NCBI GenBank assembly: GCA_013339765.2
Contig: JABSTR010000959.1
Coordinates: 62,001-126,000 of the forward strand
DNA length: 64,000 bases
Origin: Haemaphysalis longicornis
Lineage: Eukaryota; Arthropoda; Arachnida; Ixodida; Ixodidae
Direction: 5' to 3'
The position numbers were made by a program, and so were the translations under genes. A model generated the notes under the pieces. That model was not told where the DNA came from and ran no database searches. It saw only the letters and a program-made list of their open reading frames with translations. How positions within the stretch are numbered: position 1 is the first letter of the stretch; each line of letters starts with the position of its first letter. Positions 1 through 12,400 of the stretch are shown here, one piece after another.

Positions 1-1385
1 CGCTTGCATGCTCCCGCTGAAGCAACCTTTTGCAGTTACCTCAGGATATAGGATGAGCAGCGTTCCGTGTTTATGCTACTCATGAACTTTCCTTTGTCGA
101 CCGCACGCAAGAAGAAAAAACTGTAACTGTCGTTAAACAGTTAAACCACCCGACCTGGCGATACTGTCCACGCCGCGACCATCGCGAAAGCTCGCTAAAA
201 GAAAGCCGACAAATCGGCTTCTTTTAGCGGATATTATTTTGTTTAGCCTCTGCAACTACTTTAAGGGCTATTTCATACAATATGCAGTCATTTAAACTCG
301 CCACACAGCGCCACAACCAAATTTCACTCTGACTTGTAATTGAAAACACATGGAGGGCGGCGAGGGTCGTCTGCTTTTGTACTACCCAGAGGCGTTGGCC
401 GCTAGGGGCGCTGCATGTCGCCAAAACTCCAGTGCAGGAGGCCTATAGCGGTCAATGGGCCTTTGTTAATCAGCTATGGGCCTGTGGGGCTGCTTTAAAG
501 GGCACAACATATGCCTGAATACCACATTTTTCCGATAGGCAAATTTCCAGAAAAGTAAAAAAATATAAACAAAATACGCGCAGTGCACTGTTTTCCTGTA
601 AAAGTGGTCTGTTGTAGAGAGTGGGCACCTGAAAATGTTACGCACAAAACCCAGAGAATACGTGATGGGCGAATTCGCGCATTAAAAAAAGACAGCAGCG
701 GACAATAATGAGCCATGTTCAATTTCATGCGCGGTGCAACCGGTGGAAAATTTGCAAGTGAAGGCCTGAGAACGGAGTATACCGCACCGCTACACAAAGT
801 GGCTTGCGCGGCGCATCGATTGCCACTTGCTGCATCTAGACGGAGGGGCGCGCAATCTTTACCCACGTGCATCCTGTGAGACGACAGCCACTCGCACGCA
901 GGCTGCGATCGGAGGAGCGTCGCGAGAACCACCATTCGGCCAAGGATTGTTGGCGTCGTCGTCGTGTAGTGTTGCATTTCGCTGCCTGGGGCTCTCTCTT
1001 TGACCGCGCGCGCTTTTGTTCCGGTAGTGGCCGAGTAGCGGAGCACGATAAACGGGAGTCTCCCTTGAGTCGTGGCAGTCAAACTTTGTCAGAGGCGATT
1101 TGTGGCAATTATGGGTCAACTTTGAGGCTAACTGGCTAACTTCTGGCTCCTCACGAATTCTATTCTCTTGTCTGTGCCCCCCGACCCGGTGTTTTCACAT
1201 TTAGTCGAATTACCCTGCTCCAGTACGTGAATGGATATCTCGCCCTTCGTGTAGTGGAAGCGAAGTGAGTATTGGCCGCCGATGTTACGAGGGTTGATTT
1301 GTGGGAAAACTCAGGTGTGCTCGGTGACTTCGCCAACGGAGTGTCGCCTTTCAATGCTCCGCATTCTCCGCAGCTGACCCGATCG
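1..1385. other. Unassigned DNA
   Basis: I see no recognisable gene or repeat end. Short open frames exist on both strands (for example 495-1082 minus and 859-1119 minus), but they overlap each other, lack domain motifs and look like chance frames. A TTTAAAGG-type string at about 495-502 recalls motifs common at repeat ends, but no partner end is visible. Confidence 0.4.
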
Positions 1386-1800
1386 ATGCTGATCAGCGCT
1401 CTGTTGCTCGTGCTGATCACCGGCAGGTCCCTGCCTCGGGAATTCGGCCACGCTGCTGTCCATGTGGGCCACGGCCCGGGCGCGTCACTCGTCGCCCTAC
1501 CTGCTGCTGTCGCACCTGTCCGTGGCCAACCTGATGGTAACCGCATGGTGCGTGGTCGCTGCCTGGAGAGCCACGCTGCAGTGGCTGGCCGTTTTGCAAG
1601 CTCTTCAAATACATGCACATAATCGCGTTCTACCTGTCCACATTCATCCTGGTGGTTATCGGCTACGACCAGCTGCTGCCACTGCATTACCCCATGAATA
1701 ACGACGACAGCTGACTCCTATCCAAGAAACTCACGCTCGCCGCCTGTATTCTGAGCGCCCTGCCGAGTCTCCCGCCGGTGAGATGCTGCCACGTACCTAT
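1386..1800 (+). pseudogene. Rhodopsin-family GPCR pseudogene, TM1-TM4 (GnRH/AKH/corazonin-receptor-like)
   Basis: Three successive plus frames spell the first half of a seven-helix receptor. Frame 3 (1386-1437) gives a hydrophobic TM1 (MLISALLLVLITG). Frame 1 (from about 1438) gives GNSATLLSMW, with the Gly-Asn pair of TM1, then an RARHSS loop and TM2 (LLLSHLSVANLMVTAW). Frame 2 (from 1595) gives CKLFKYMHIIAFYLST, with the TM3 disulphide Cys, then ILVVIGYDQLLPLHYPM at the DRY position. An in-frame TGA at 1712-1714 follows, then SKKLTLAACILSALPSLP, a TM4-like helix. The loop and TM3 wording are closest to the GnRH/adipokinetic/corazonin receptor group from family knowledge. Two frameshifts, one stop and DQ in place of DR make function unlikely. 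TM5-TM7 are not visible. The TM2 Asp is Asn here, as in some GnRH receptors. An assembly-error explanation for the indels cannot be excluded. Confidence 0.72.
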
Positions 1801-2837
1801 TTACAGTGTGCCCCGCCTCTTCTAAATTCCTGAGTATGACTTGCGCTTACCCTTTTCCGCGGGTGCACGTCGGCGCGTTTAGGTGCTTTCAGCGGAATCT
1901 CCCCCCCGGCTGCCGCCGAAAAATCGCGTACTACAGGAGGCGTACTGAAGAAACTGCCGAATTCTCCTTTAGTTCAACGTGTTTGTTGCGCTGTCGATTG
2001 CAACCGAATCCACTGGGCTTCTGCACCAGTGACTCACCCCGCAAAAAATACTAGTGGAATCCTGAAATTCCTGTGGACCAAGAATTTCTCGCACTGACCC
2101 CTGCTTCCACTTTCCCATCGCCGTGTGTTTAAACTGTGGTTATGCCGTGTGAATTCAGCTTCAAGTGAGCGTGGAAACAACCACAGAGAAATATTACTTT
2201 AACTTGATGAAACATTAGCGTCCTGTCGCATTGTTTTAAATGATACGGGCGAGCTTGTTTTGGATGTCGCTGCATCAGAACTTCGGTGTTACTGAGAGTG
2301 AGCTTTGGGGGAGACTTCTTTATGTCTGGTGTGCATTTCTATAGCCACAAAATTCACTATTTGAAGATTCGACAATCAAATTTCATAATGTGGTATCACG
2401 TATGGACATTTTGCTTACAATTTGTTTTGAGATAAAAAAATACACAGGCAGAAATTACGCGGCGTACATTATGTGCATGTTCCCGCAAACTGCGTTAACA
2501 AGCAAATAATGTACACGGCGGCATTACGGGTCATTTGGCTGCCCACTGCAAAGATTGCAAAGATGGTGCTTCCAGTCCGTTAGTTGAAAATTTGAGGTGC
2601 TTTTCAAATCGAGGAATTGGCGCACTAGAGAATAAATAGAAGCAGAAAATAATCAGACTCCGCAAGACACGTCTATCAGAGTGCCGTATTTGCTTCTATC
2701 GGCCGGAGAACTTTGAGGTTTGTGAGGTTTGCTGGAGCACGGTTTTCTGGCACGTGCGTATCATATTGCGGAATTTATTATAGTGTGACTTTCACCTTCT
2801 TTTTTCTTCTTTCGCATTTGTTGAACATGTTTACAAT
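1801..2837. other. Unassigned DNA downstream of the GPCR relic
   Basis: No continuation of the receptor (TM5-TM7) could be read in any frame. AT-rich and without clear repeats. Short open frames at 1806-2054 and 2713-2895 show no motif. Confidence 0.4.
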
Positions 2838-3425
2838 CAAATCCGGTTATAGCGAACTCCAATATACGCCAAGATTAGTTCGACATATCCAATAGTTGAA
2901 TATAGCCGAACCCATCTATAGCGATATTTTGTTACAAATTCGCAATACACGACCCTCGCTGCCAATTGCACATAGAGAAACGAACACATAAAGTATGCCA
3001 TTACGTTACGCAAAACAATCCATTTATGGTATGCAGTAAAGCTACTTTGCGCTGCCTACTTTGCAAAAGAGCGGTGATTTTCGTTTTCCCTTTTTTTTTG
3101 GCGGAGACATCATTAGCACCACTTCAAGTCCATGTCCTTCAATATCGAAGCAATATTTGCTTACTGGATGGGCTTCGTCGTGAATCCAGTGCGTCGGAAG
3201 CAGTTACGGAAAGTGTCGAGCGTCACGTCTCTCTATGCGAGTCTCAATATCTCAATCGTCACTCCGAGACCCCACGCATTTCGGTGGCAATTGTAGGCGC
3301 CCCGAGTTCGATATATCCGATCTGAACTTCGTTATAAGGTATATGTTAAGCAAGCATTTTCGGAACGGGTTTGGTTTCGTTCGATATATATAGCATAATT
3401 CGCTCTATCCGGGTTCGTTATTATC
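2838..3425. repeat. Candidate foldback/TIR repeat with 'ttataGCGAA' ends
   Basis: The left side carries aatccggttatagcgaac near 2840. The right side, read on the opposite strand, carries aacccggatagagcgaat near 3415. Variants of TTCGAYATATCC recur near 2880, 3310 and 3385. The inverted arrangement suggests a degenerate non-autonomous DNA element about 590 bp long. Identity is imperfect, and no target duplication was found. Confidence 0.33.
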
Positions 3426-5473
3426 GGTTTGAGTGCATCTGTTTTTATCGTGTTTATAAGAGAGAAGCGTGTCTTTTCGCAGTCACTGCCTGTTTTTTTC
3501 CCGGAACTGTACGAACCATCGAGTACCAACTAGGCCAATCCATCACATTACTAAATTAAGCAGAGGGTCTGGGAAAACACGCCCTGTAGGCCGAATATTT
3601 GTACGATTTACTAGATAACAACAAAAAACCATCTGTTGATCAACGGGCGAGCGATACAATGCATATATTGAGAAAACCCAATTTCCCACTTTTAATTGAG
3701 CCTTGGTACGCCTGTACGCCATAGTACAAAAATACTACCTAAAATACAAGTCTCTAGGTCCAGCTAAATTGGCTGAGTTATAATGAATCAGTCAGACATT
3801 CGGGCACGTATATTTTATGGCATTAGTAGGGGTTCCTTATTTGCATTTAAATGGTCCGGTCTTTATGCTGTATGTTTTTGAAAACTGGCTACAACGTTTT
3901 CTACCTCTTCTTCCGTAAATTCTAAAACGTTTCGTTTAGGGAAGTCACCTTCTCCTGACTTGACATATGTGTTATCTGTATCCTCCGATTGTAGAATGGC
4001 CTGACTGAGCTATCATACATTTGGCTCTAAAAAAGTGTGTTTCGCTCATGTTTGATTTTGTTGTGTTTTTTTTACTATAGATGCCGGCGACATTACCCCC
4101 CTCCTGGGATACTCCGAAGGGATATCGAGTGAACTGTTAAAGCTGCATCTGCTCTGGAGACATAGGTGGCTAAAAGACATTCATTCCGTAACACGTATTG
4201 TAATTACAATATTCACAAGTCTGCTGAGGTGTGGAATAAACAAATTTCGAAATGTCAATCTGTGTACATATGTGTCGTTTTTTCAGCCGTTCGCTGGCCT
4301 CATTCAGTGCAGGCCGGTTTAGCTCTACACAAGCCAACATATTTTTAGGATAGCCCCAACTGAAACTTTTACAACCAGGAAACAAAATTTCCCAGCTTTA
4401 AAGTTAAAGAAGACACATTGAAAGACCGATTGAAATGGTATTTTTTCAGTGTATTTATGGTTTCCCTTAGTACACACTAGTAACATATTTTGAATATATT
4501 TTGAACAGTACTTGCTGTGTTATAAAGGGCATTACTCGAACATTTTGTATGTAATAATATTGGTATTTTCTCAGCATTTTCAAATATTTAAAATACCTTG
4601 AATAAATATTTTAGCTGCACTCCTAATGAATATGCTCCATACATTTCGAATGCATTTCTAAGGTATTGATACATTATTACGTTTACATTATATCAATATT
4701 ATTTCTATATCGTTATTTTATTTTGAATTTTTTAATATTATTATACTTTTGATATGAATACATTTAATACATTTATAACGCATAATAAATATGGACGTGA
4801 ACAGTAATATGGACATGGAACATGAAATGGCTTCAAAATACAATATAAATACGGCTAATTTCGTTAACGGCATTTAACGCAGCGGAAACGCACTCGGATC
4901 CCGTTCTGTAGACCTGGATTCCAGTCCGAAGGTATCGCTTTGTTTTTATTACAGTGGCCGCTCCTTCGGTACCATTCGTGTTGACGTCGATGGTGACGAC
5001 GACGAGTACGCTTACTTCCACGTTTGATGAGGATACGAAACTTTAGCCCTGAGATGCCTAACGCTTGGTTTGGCTATTAAACGCAGAAAATTTCAGCGCC
5101 GCCAGAACGAGAGGGAGAGAGGAAATAACTAATAAAATCGAAGAAAAGGAAAGGCCTCCTTATTCCAGGATTCATTGAGCTCGGGCCGCGTCGACAGCCT
5201 TTCCGATCAAGCGCATTTGGATGTTTTCACGAGAGATGGGGCCGGCGTGTCCGCTCGCGTATATGCGTTTCCCAGTCTGAAAAGCCAGCGGTCACATAAA
5301 GGAGGCGGAACCACAAAAGCTACACCAAAAAGTAGCAGAAATTGGCCTAAAGGCAGTGAAACTACCAAAATGCAATTTATAATGCATCAAGTGTTGTACA
5401 TATACTGTATGTATATAAAATTCGTATTCTTCAAGTATGACAAGCCATTGAAAACGAAAAAAGGGGACAACGC
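3426..5473. other. AT-rich unassigned DNA
   Basis: Long AT-rich stretch (notably 4430-4850) with no coding motif or clear repeat boundary. The frames at 4166-4385, 4833-5021 and 5175-5513 look spurious. Confidence 0.4.
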
Positions 5474-5560
5474 TCACGGGGTTCGAACTGTGGCTGGGGT
5501 GCCCGCCAGGTAAGAGTGAAAGAACTTTACTGCGAGAGCAACCAATTCTGAGCTATTAAA
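5474..5560 (-). repeat. tRNA-like SINE head (weak)
   Basis: On the minus strand a possible Pol III A box, TAGCTCAGAATTGG (plus 5541-5554), precedes a B box, AGTTCGAACCCC (plus 5478-5489). The A-B spacing is longer than in a tRNA and no acceptor-stem pairing is seen. This would be a degenerate tRNA-derived SINE rather than a tRNA gene. Confidence 0.38.
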
Positions 5561-6965
5561 TTGCGTACCATAAGTACATGGATATAGCTTCGAACATGCC
5601 TCTAGATCGCGCCATGTGCCACTTGGCTCTGCTGAATAGGAAACGCCTATACGCTGCTCGGTCGGCATGTATAATTTTGGCGAAACTTCATGGGAACAGG
5701 ACCATTCATCACAGCCAACTCATCATGGATAAACTGGTCAAGGGTGAAGTGGTCAAAGGGAGAACCAGGTGCCGGTTGATCCTGTACTATGAAACGTGTA
5801 TCCCCGACCTCCTCGTTCTTAAAAATAAAGTCTGGTATTCCATTTTTTGTGGATGAGCAAAAGTGGTTTTAACACTCCTAATTGGCTCCAGATTGATGCC
5901 TTCGTAGATTGTGGGTAGCCCTGTCCTTTCGTTTGTTAGCAGGTGGTGATTGAAATTGGCTTTTCGGTTTTGCGATGTTTCGTTTCCCGTTCTTTAATTT
6001 TCTTCTTTAAAACTTGTGACACTTTTTTGTGGAGTCGAGGTCGCCTTTTTGTCCTGTCATCAGTTTAGCTGCTTTCCCTACTGAAGCATTAGTGAATTTT
6101 CACGAAGGGATGTTTTCATATTTCGGAGTGTTGGCAGTGTTAAGCAAACTGGTGCGCATGCCCAGTGCATGGTGCATTCTGTGAAGCCGGTTATAGGAGG
6201 ACAGATTCGAACAGCTGGCCAAACATAACACCATGTCCTGTTAAGAAAGAAGGTAGCAGAGCTAATATATTTCATTACCACAATAGTGTATATACCGGTC
6301 ATTGTAACAACAAGATTAATGTAGCAAACGTTACCAAGCAGAGCTGCTGATTGAAGCTTCCTAAGAGTCATCGTTGCTCAGAATACATAAAAAACAAAAA
6401 AATCAATCACTAAAAACCGAAAATACAGAGCCAAATCACAGTGGTCTATCCAATACAGCGCCGTCATCTGGAAGGAACAGTGTGAATTGACAGGTACTTG
6501 AAAACAACCCCACAAAAACGACCCCACGTAAACGACCCCACGAGCCACTTGAAAATATAGTGGCTCCTGCAATTACCTGAATGAAGCACACAAAAAACCA
6601 ACAAAATGCGCTGTCTGGTTTGGCGTGTTCCTCCAAAGCCACTAATGAAAGATAAGGTTAATGAATTGGAGGGGCGTCAGAATATCTGCACATAAGAGAC
6701 TCATACGAATTTCTGTATTTGTCATTTGGAAATGATTGAGTAAAAACATAAATTGTGGCGATATGGGCAAGTCTCCAGGCACCAGGCAGCTGAACGGGTG
6801 GCGCCAGCACTCAGTGCTCCCCGGGTTAGTGGAATGAGCCGGTGCATTGGAATACGCAGCCTTCCGTTGTTTTTGCCGTGTTTGCTTCGGTGCTTTGAAT
6901 GTTTCGGTGGTGTTGTGAGATGATATGTGAGGTGATACGAGGTCCAGGCAGATGTGTTAGGCTTT
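5561..6965. other. Unassigned DNA
   Basis: No recognisable gene. The stretch 6480-6545 has an imperfect short repeat (two 'aacgacccca' units near 6517 and 6532). The open frames here have no motif. Confidence 0.4.
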
Positions 6966-7265
6966 TAGATGCAGTAACAGCTGCATAAACTTGTCGAGCA
7001 CTTCCAAAAATTGGTATGGGCTACAATGACATGAGAGCTTTTTGCAGCGATTCACGCTTGGCCCCACGTAATCTGAGTATGAATAAAGCTACTATTATTA
7101 GTGTTTATTTCTTCTTAGATGTTCTAACGGCTACGTAAACATATATGACGCTTCTAAGGTTGAGAATAGGGCTACATTAACGTGCGCGCTTTTTGAATCG
7201 CCCTGCGTCTGGCGCCGTGCTATCCGAATAGCAATAAAAGTATTATTAGAAGTATTTATTTCTAC
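6966..7265. repeat. Imperfect tandem duplication, about 150-bp unit, two copies
   Basis: Copy 1 (6966-7115) and copy 2 (7116-7265) both begin TAGATG. They share, in order, a taa/c...gct-rich start, 'gggctaca', 'gctttttg', an 'aataaa' string and 'tattattag' followed by 'tttatttct'. Divergence is substantial, so this is an old dimer or satellite fragment. The AATAAA in each unit may be a retroposed polyadenylation signal. Confidence 0.6.
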
Positions 7266-8884
7266 CACTTTATATTATCGTCACTGTTGTCAATAACTAT
7301 GGTTTCCATGCCAGCCTTAACAGTGGCATACGTCGATATGTTTGCTTTAAAGAGAAAGGCACTAACGTACGAGTTCGGCTACCGTGTGGCTGTTGAAACG
7401 TCGCGGCAGGTTACGCTTTCGTGCTGTAACCGTGAGATTTATCCCTTCGCTTTTCATGAGCAAAAGCCCCACGTTTGTAGTGGTCATTTTAGAAAGAGCC
7501 AAAGTTATTCAACCACCCAAAAGCCGAAGCTACAAATCATCACCCTCCCCATCCCATTTTACCAGCTGCGGGGAATAAAGGCTGGCAACTAAAGTAAAAA
7601 AAACGTGGAAGTGTTAAGTTAATCACGTGTTTTTCATTGCTTAAGTATTCTTGGCCGAGAACCTAAAAAATTTTGTAATGCGTTGTGAAGAAACTAAAAA
7701 CCCGCGACTAGTTGCCGCAAATAGGGGCGCATTAGCCCGAGTCCTCCAGCACAAACGCATTTCCGGCACGCTGGAGGCAGTTAGGATTTGGAGAGAGGTG
7801 TATGGAAGTGCAAAATTAAGCAGCAAAATCATCCAGCCCTCCGTTAAACGACGACGATAGTTGCACGCGAAGCTTTTTTCGTGCGAAATAGGATGGGAAA
7901 GGGTATTGTCAAAAACACTGTAATAAAATGACCAAACTACGTGCTGGTTAAGTCCAATGCTCAACTAGTCAATGTTTAAATCCAGAAGGCAACCAATACA
8001 ACCCACACGAGAAAGCTTTGCTGTAAACCTTCACCGTCGTTAGACGGAGACGTGCAATACTTTTCAAGCGTAGGAGGCTGTTTGTACAACTCGACCGCAG
8101 CATTCCCTTGTGAAAGCGGCTTTTGGCACCCTCTTATCTTTCGTCCTTCAGCCACGCAGGTATTGTTTTTAAAACCATTAGCCAACTAGCCAGCAACCAT
8201 TGCAAGTCTTTTAAAGCAATGCTTTTCCACAAGAAGCAACAACAATCTACTATCATGGGTATTAATCCTGTAAACTGATTCTCGATGGCTGTATTACACG
8301 CATTTCTCTGAACTTACACACGTTCCTACCGTAGGTAAAGAAGTAACGGAGTGTCGTCTGTCACAATTTCTGTTTTGGGGTAAATATTAGAAGGCATCCC
8401 TCAACTCTGTCTTTCGCTTGTGCTCGACGCCGTTTCGTCATTAAGTGCCAAAGGTCAGCGCCGCTGCATTCCTGGATGGGATGGACACACCGGCTTTGTA
8501 GGGGCATTTAGCCATTTAGCTGCAATATATTCCTCGATACGTCAAACTGCATGAAGGCGTGAAAAATTTGCACAAAGGAATGTACTTGCACATCCAGCTT
8601 GACTTCCAGCTTCGGGCATTGAGCGTCATCTTCTATTTGTCGGCTATTATAATCACACACATGGCATTCCTAGCAAAGGTCGCCTCTACTTTTAAGATTT
8701 GTCGATCCGAAAAAAGTCCCTGTGGTTATCTGCGCTTTACAAACCGCATGGCAGCAGAACGACACAAGGCCATGCACAACTACGGCGTGCTGACCGCCAC
8801 CGGCATTCCAGTGATGAGTGGTTCGCCACGGGCGGCGCTGTTGGCTGAAGCGACGGTGGTGCCATACAACGGCCGCCCGGTCAC
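7266..8884. other. Unassigned DNA
   Basis: Several short open frames on both strands (7287-7592, 7641-7964 minus, 8559-8888) but none with a recognisable domain. The stretch immediately before 8885 may be the decayed upstream part of the LINE that follows. Confidence 0.35.
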
Positions 8885-9455
8885 ATGACAGTGGTTTCAC
8901 GACCTTCAGAGTGCCCAGCGCACGAAGGCTTGGCAGGCAACGAGGGCACTCACTCGCTTGCGAGAAGGCTTACGAACAGCAGCGACGAGGACCACTCCTA
9001 CGCCCTTCCACAATACGAATCCAAGGGAGAATGTCTTAAAAGAAAAAGACTTGAAAGGAGAACGCTACCCGCTCCTCACATGGCACTAAGCACCCATGAT
9101 GCACAAACACTGTGAAGGATACAAACTAACACATTCCCACACAACTCAAGGCTGGTGCTTATGTTCCCAGACAGATTTAGTGAGGACTGTTTTCAATGTA
9201 ATAAAAAAGCCACCTTTTTCCACACCATATGGAACTGCCCAGGTACATGGCAAACCGAAAACAATGCACCTCATTAACTAGAAACATGGGAGGCGACTCT
9301 GGCCACCGAGGCCTTGGGAGACCAGCGCCAGCTGATCGACAGGGCCTGGGCCGGGGCACAAGCTTCTCGGGCCCTGTAAAGACGACGCCAGCCAAGTTTA
9401 TCCCTTTAATCTCTTCCCCAACCACAATAACGTTTTACTCAACTGATGAAAAATT
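8885..9455 (+). pseudogene. 5'-truncated I-type LINE: RNase H end, zinc motif and 3' end
   Basis: Plus-strand frames read PAHEGLAGNEGTHSLARR, the end of the RNase H catalytic region (H...GNE...). A basic linker with RRTLPAPHMALSTHDAQTL comes next, then a changed frame with CFQCNKKATFFHTIWNCPGT, the C-terminal CxxC...HxxxxC motif, and ETWEATLA...DQRQLIDRAW, the typical tail of tick-type RNase H-bearing LINEs. An AATAACG string and end of similarity near 9455 suggest the 3' terminus. At least two frameshifts are present. The 5' part (EN, RT) is absent. The same protein tail recurs at 14.3 and 32.3 kb. Confidence 0.68.
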
Positions 9456-12400
9456 CTTGCTGGTCCGGTATTTATTCTGAAGGAGCGAGCATTTATATCT
9501 AAATGAATGCGTGGACTGCCGTTAAGTGCATATATTTTGCATCAAATGTACCTGCCGTTTTCTTTGCCCGAAATAACGGTGACATGTAGGATCAGTGCAA
9601 GCGGTTACAGGAGGTTGCCACAGTTCTACCAATAAAGATATCTTGTTCAAGTATCCACTTACACACTATTCGTGCGCGAACTTATTTCGTTTCGCAATTT
9701 TACTATTTAAGTCATCTAAGTAAGGTGATATGGGTTTTCGAAAAACTTAACCCTCGTTTGGTGGCCCGAAAATGCTAGGAAAGAAAGGTTAGCGATGTAA
9801 TGTACCTGCCTGTTTTCCACTGTTCGAAATTTATTTGATACATAAAGTCTCCTATTTGTACATTTTTGGTATTCGAGAAAGACAATATTCGTTCTCTTGA
9901 AATTGAAATGTACAAATGGCGCATCCCACACACATCTGTGAATCATCGTAAAGCGAAGCTTTCAGTCCTGTTTGAATCGTCATCAATGCGAGTATTCTGA
10001 GCTTCGCAATAGAATTAAAGTAGCACAGTCTGAAATGAGTGCATGCGCGTCATGGTGAAATTGGGTTGAGACGAAAGCTTGTGTGTCATCTTTTTCGCTC
10101 CTGGCTTCTGGACGTAGCTATAACACAGCTCCTCGCCTCTCATTGTCGGCAGGCGTCGTTGCCTTGACTCACGTCTTCGAACCACGGTCCCCAGCATACG
10201 GTCGCAGTATGGACCTCCTTTATCTGTTACCGAAGACGTTTCTGTCGTGCCTGACGCTTCTTTCGGGCCTGGGTGTCCTGGGCGCTGCGGGAACGTTTCT
10301 GACAAATTTCAGTGGCGCTTGTTCGCGTGCTCGCGGAGACCAGCGTGCCGTCTGGTGGTTTTGTGAGAATCCCGGGACGCTCCTTCTTGCAACCAGAGCG
10401 GCGAGAGCCATCGCGCATAAGCGGCACATTTGGCCAAGGGAACAGCAGCTAGCAGTAGCCCCTCCAAAGTCCCCAGGAGAGGAAAAAAGCTTCACTTAAA
10501 GTGAGGGTTACAACGGGTATAACAGGCATCAGAAACTCGCAGTAGACACGTCTGAAGACACAGGTCCGTGGGACGCACTCAAGGAAGTGGGTGTGTAGCT
10601 TATTCTGACTGCACGCTCAACACGTATGCTAGTCAGTGTCCACGGTTTACCTTTACAGTTACGCTAAGGAACAAATGTCCTTCGAACTGTCATAAGTGCT
10701 TATCAAGAATAAATAACAAATATTTCCTAATCGAAATATTCAACATGCAGGCATAACGCAATTTTCATGCCAGCTATCGCCTGGGAAGACACGACACTGC
10801 TTTTGACACAACGTGTTGTAACACGCCGGCATTCTGAAGAACCTATTCAACTTGGCCAAACGGTCGCTATTATTTAATGTTCGAGTATGAAACACTTGGG
10901 AACTAAGTGGTGCTAAATTTGAAATTATGACTTCATTAAAATGAGAAAAAATAAATTGCCCAGGAACGCATTCGCTGGCAGGAATAACTATGTAATGGTT
11001 GAAATACACTGTGAAATACATGACGCCCTATCCCATGTCCTACGATTCATTTTTGGAACACAACTTCAACAAAGAAGATACCAAGTATCTGTTCCGTTGA
11101 GGTTGTTTTTTATTTAAAAATCTTAATGAAACCTATGATGCGTCATGTGGAAAACATGCAAAGTAGGATACACAACAGAAAACCAGTGCCCCAAAGCGCA
11201 ATTTGTTTCTTTCCCATTAGGGATAAGGAACCTCTCGTTTTTCATTAAGTGTCTAACAGCGAGGCATCACAGATTACACAGTAATGCAAACACAATATTC
11301 CTTGCATTTTTTTAGAGACATCCCCTCTATATCGGCCGTCACTATTTTTTCCCGATCTGCATTTAAGAAGCTTAGAATATGGGAAAAGTAAGCAGAGCCT
11401 TGCCCAAGTTCTTTCCCTTTCCAGCTCGTTGCCTGGCTACTGACGGAGCATGAATGTGACCGCTTGACTGAACGAAATAGGGCACTGAGAGTCTGATACC
11501 CCTCCCAGCCGAAAGTTCCGCCTCAGCGAGCAGTGTGCCTTTTCGGTTATAGTGAATCAAGAAGTACGCACCAATTTGTCTTTCTGCACTGGTTGGCGCT
11601 TCGCAGACTACGACCGGCGGAGCCAGATCTGGCTACCCCGCAGCGACGCGGAAGGCAGGACTGGAGGGCAAATCCCTGACGGCGTGGACAAAGTGGAGGC
11701 GTAAGGCAAGGGTTTCTTGATCGCAAGAATGTCGGAGCTGCCTTAAGCAAAGGAAACGGAGTAGCCAACAATTAGATGGCGTTAACTTCATGCAGATTAA
11801 TAGCGCTAGCTCTATGACAAGGTTTAAATGGAGGAAATAACTCGAATGTATGAATGGATGAACTTGTTGCAAACATTTTGGACTTTGGAAAGATAATGAG
11901 AAAATTATTTTCGCGATAAATTTGGATTAACGAATTTTTTTTGCTTGCCATGAAGACGAGCACCACAGAATTCCAGGCTTCGCTCTTTAGTTTTTTTTTG
12001 GTGGGGGCCACCCGTAGCGGCAAGCCCATTTAAAAGAAACGACTTTGTGTATGCCGCTATAGTTGAAGTGTCCGCGGAGACATCTTTGGTCTTTTGTCAG
12101 TTTACGTTTGGCGCGCATGTGATTTGTGCTCTGTTGGAGGCGCCCAGTTTTCTTCGCGCGAGTGATTGAAGAAACGAGCCCCTTCCAAGAAGCAGGACGA
12201 CAGCCAGTGGTGATGTTTCCGGTCAGGGGTGGATCTTGCCTTAGGGTGGCCTCTCTTGTTTGCTTGTGTGTGTGTACTGGATTGCTTGTAGTGCGATTCC
12301 AGTTGGGACACGAAGTGGCCAGCTTCATCGATAAGAGGCGTGGCACACTGATGGAATGGCGTCACGGACGGTAGCGTAAGGACTGACCGGAACGGCCCTC

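Noticed and set aside
10083..10499. 138-codon plus-strand open frame as a gene
   Set aside because: Overlapped by minus-strand frames of similar length, with no motif, signal or repeat evidence.
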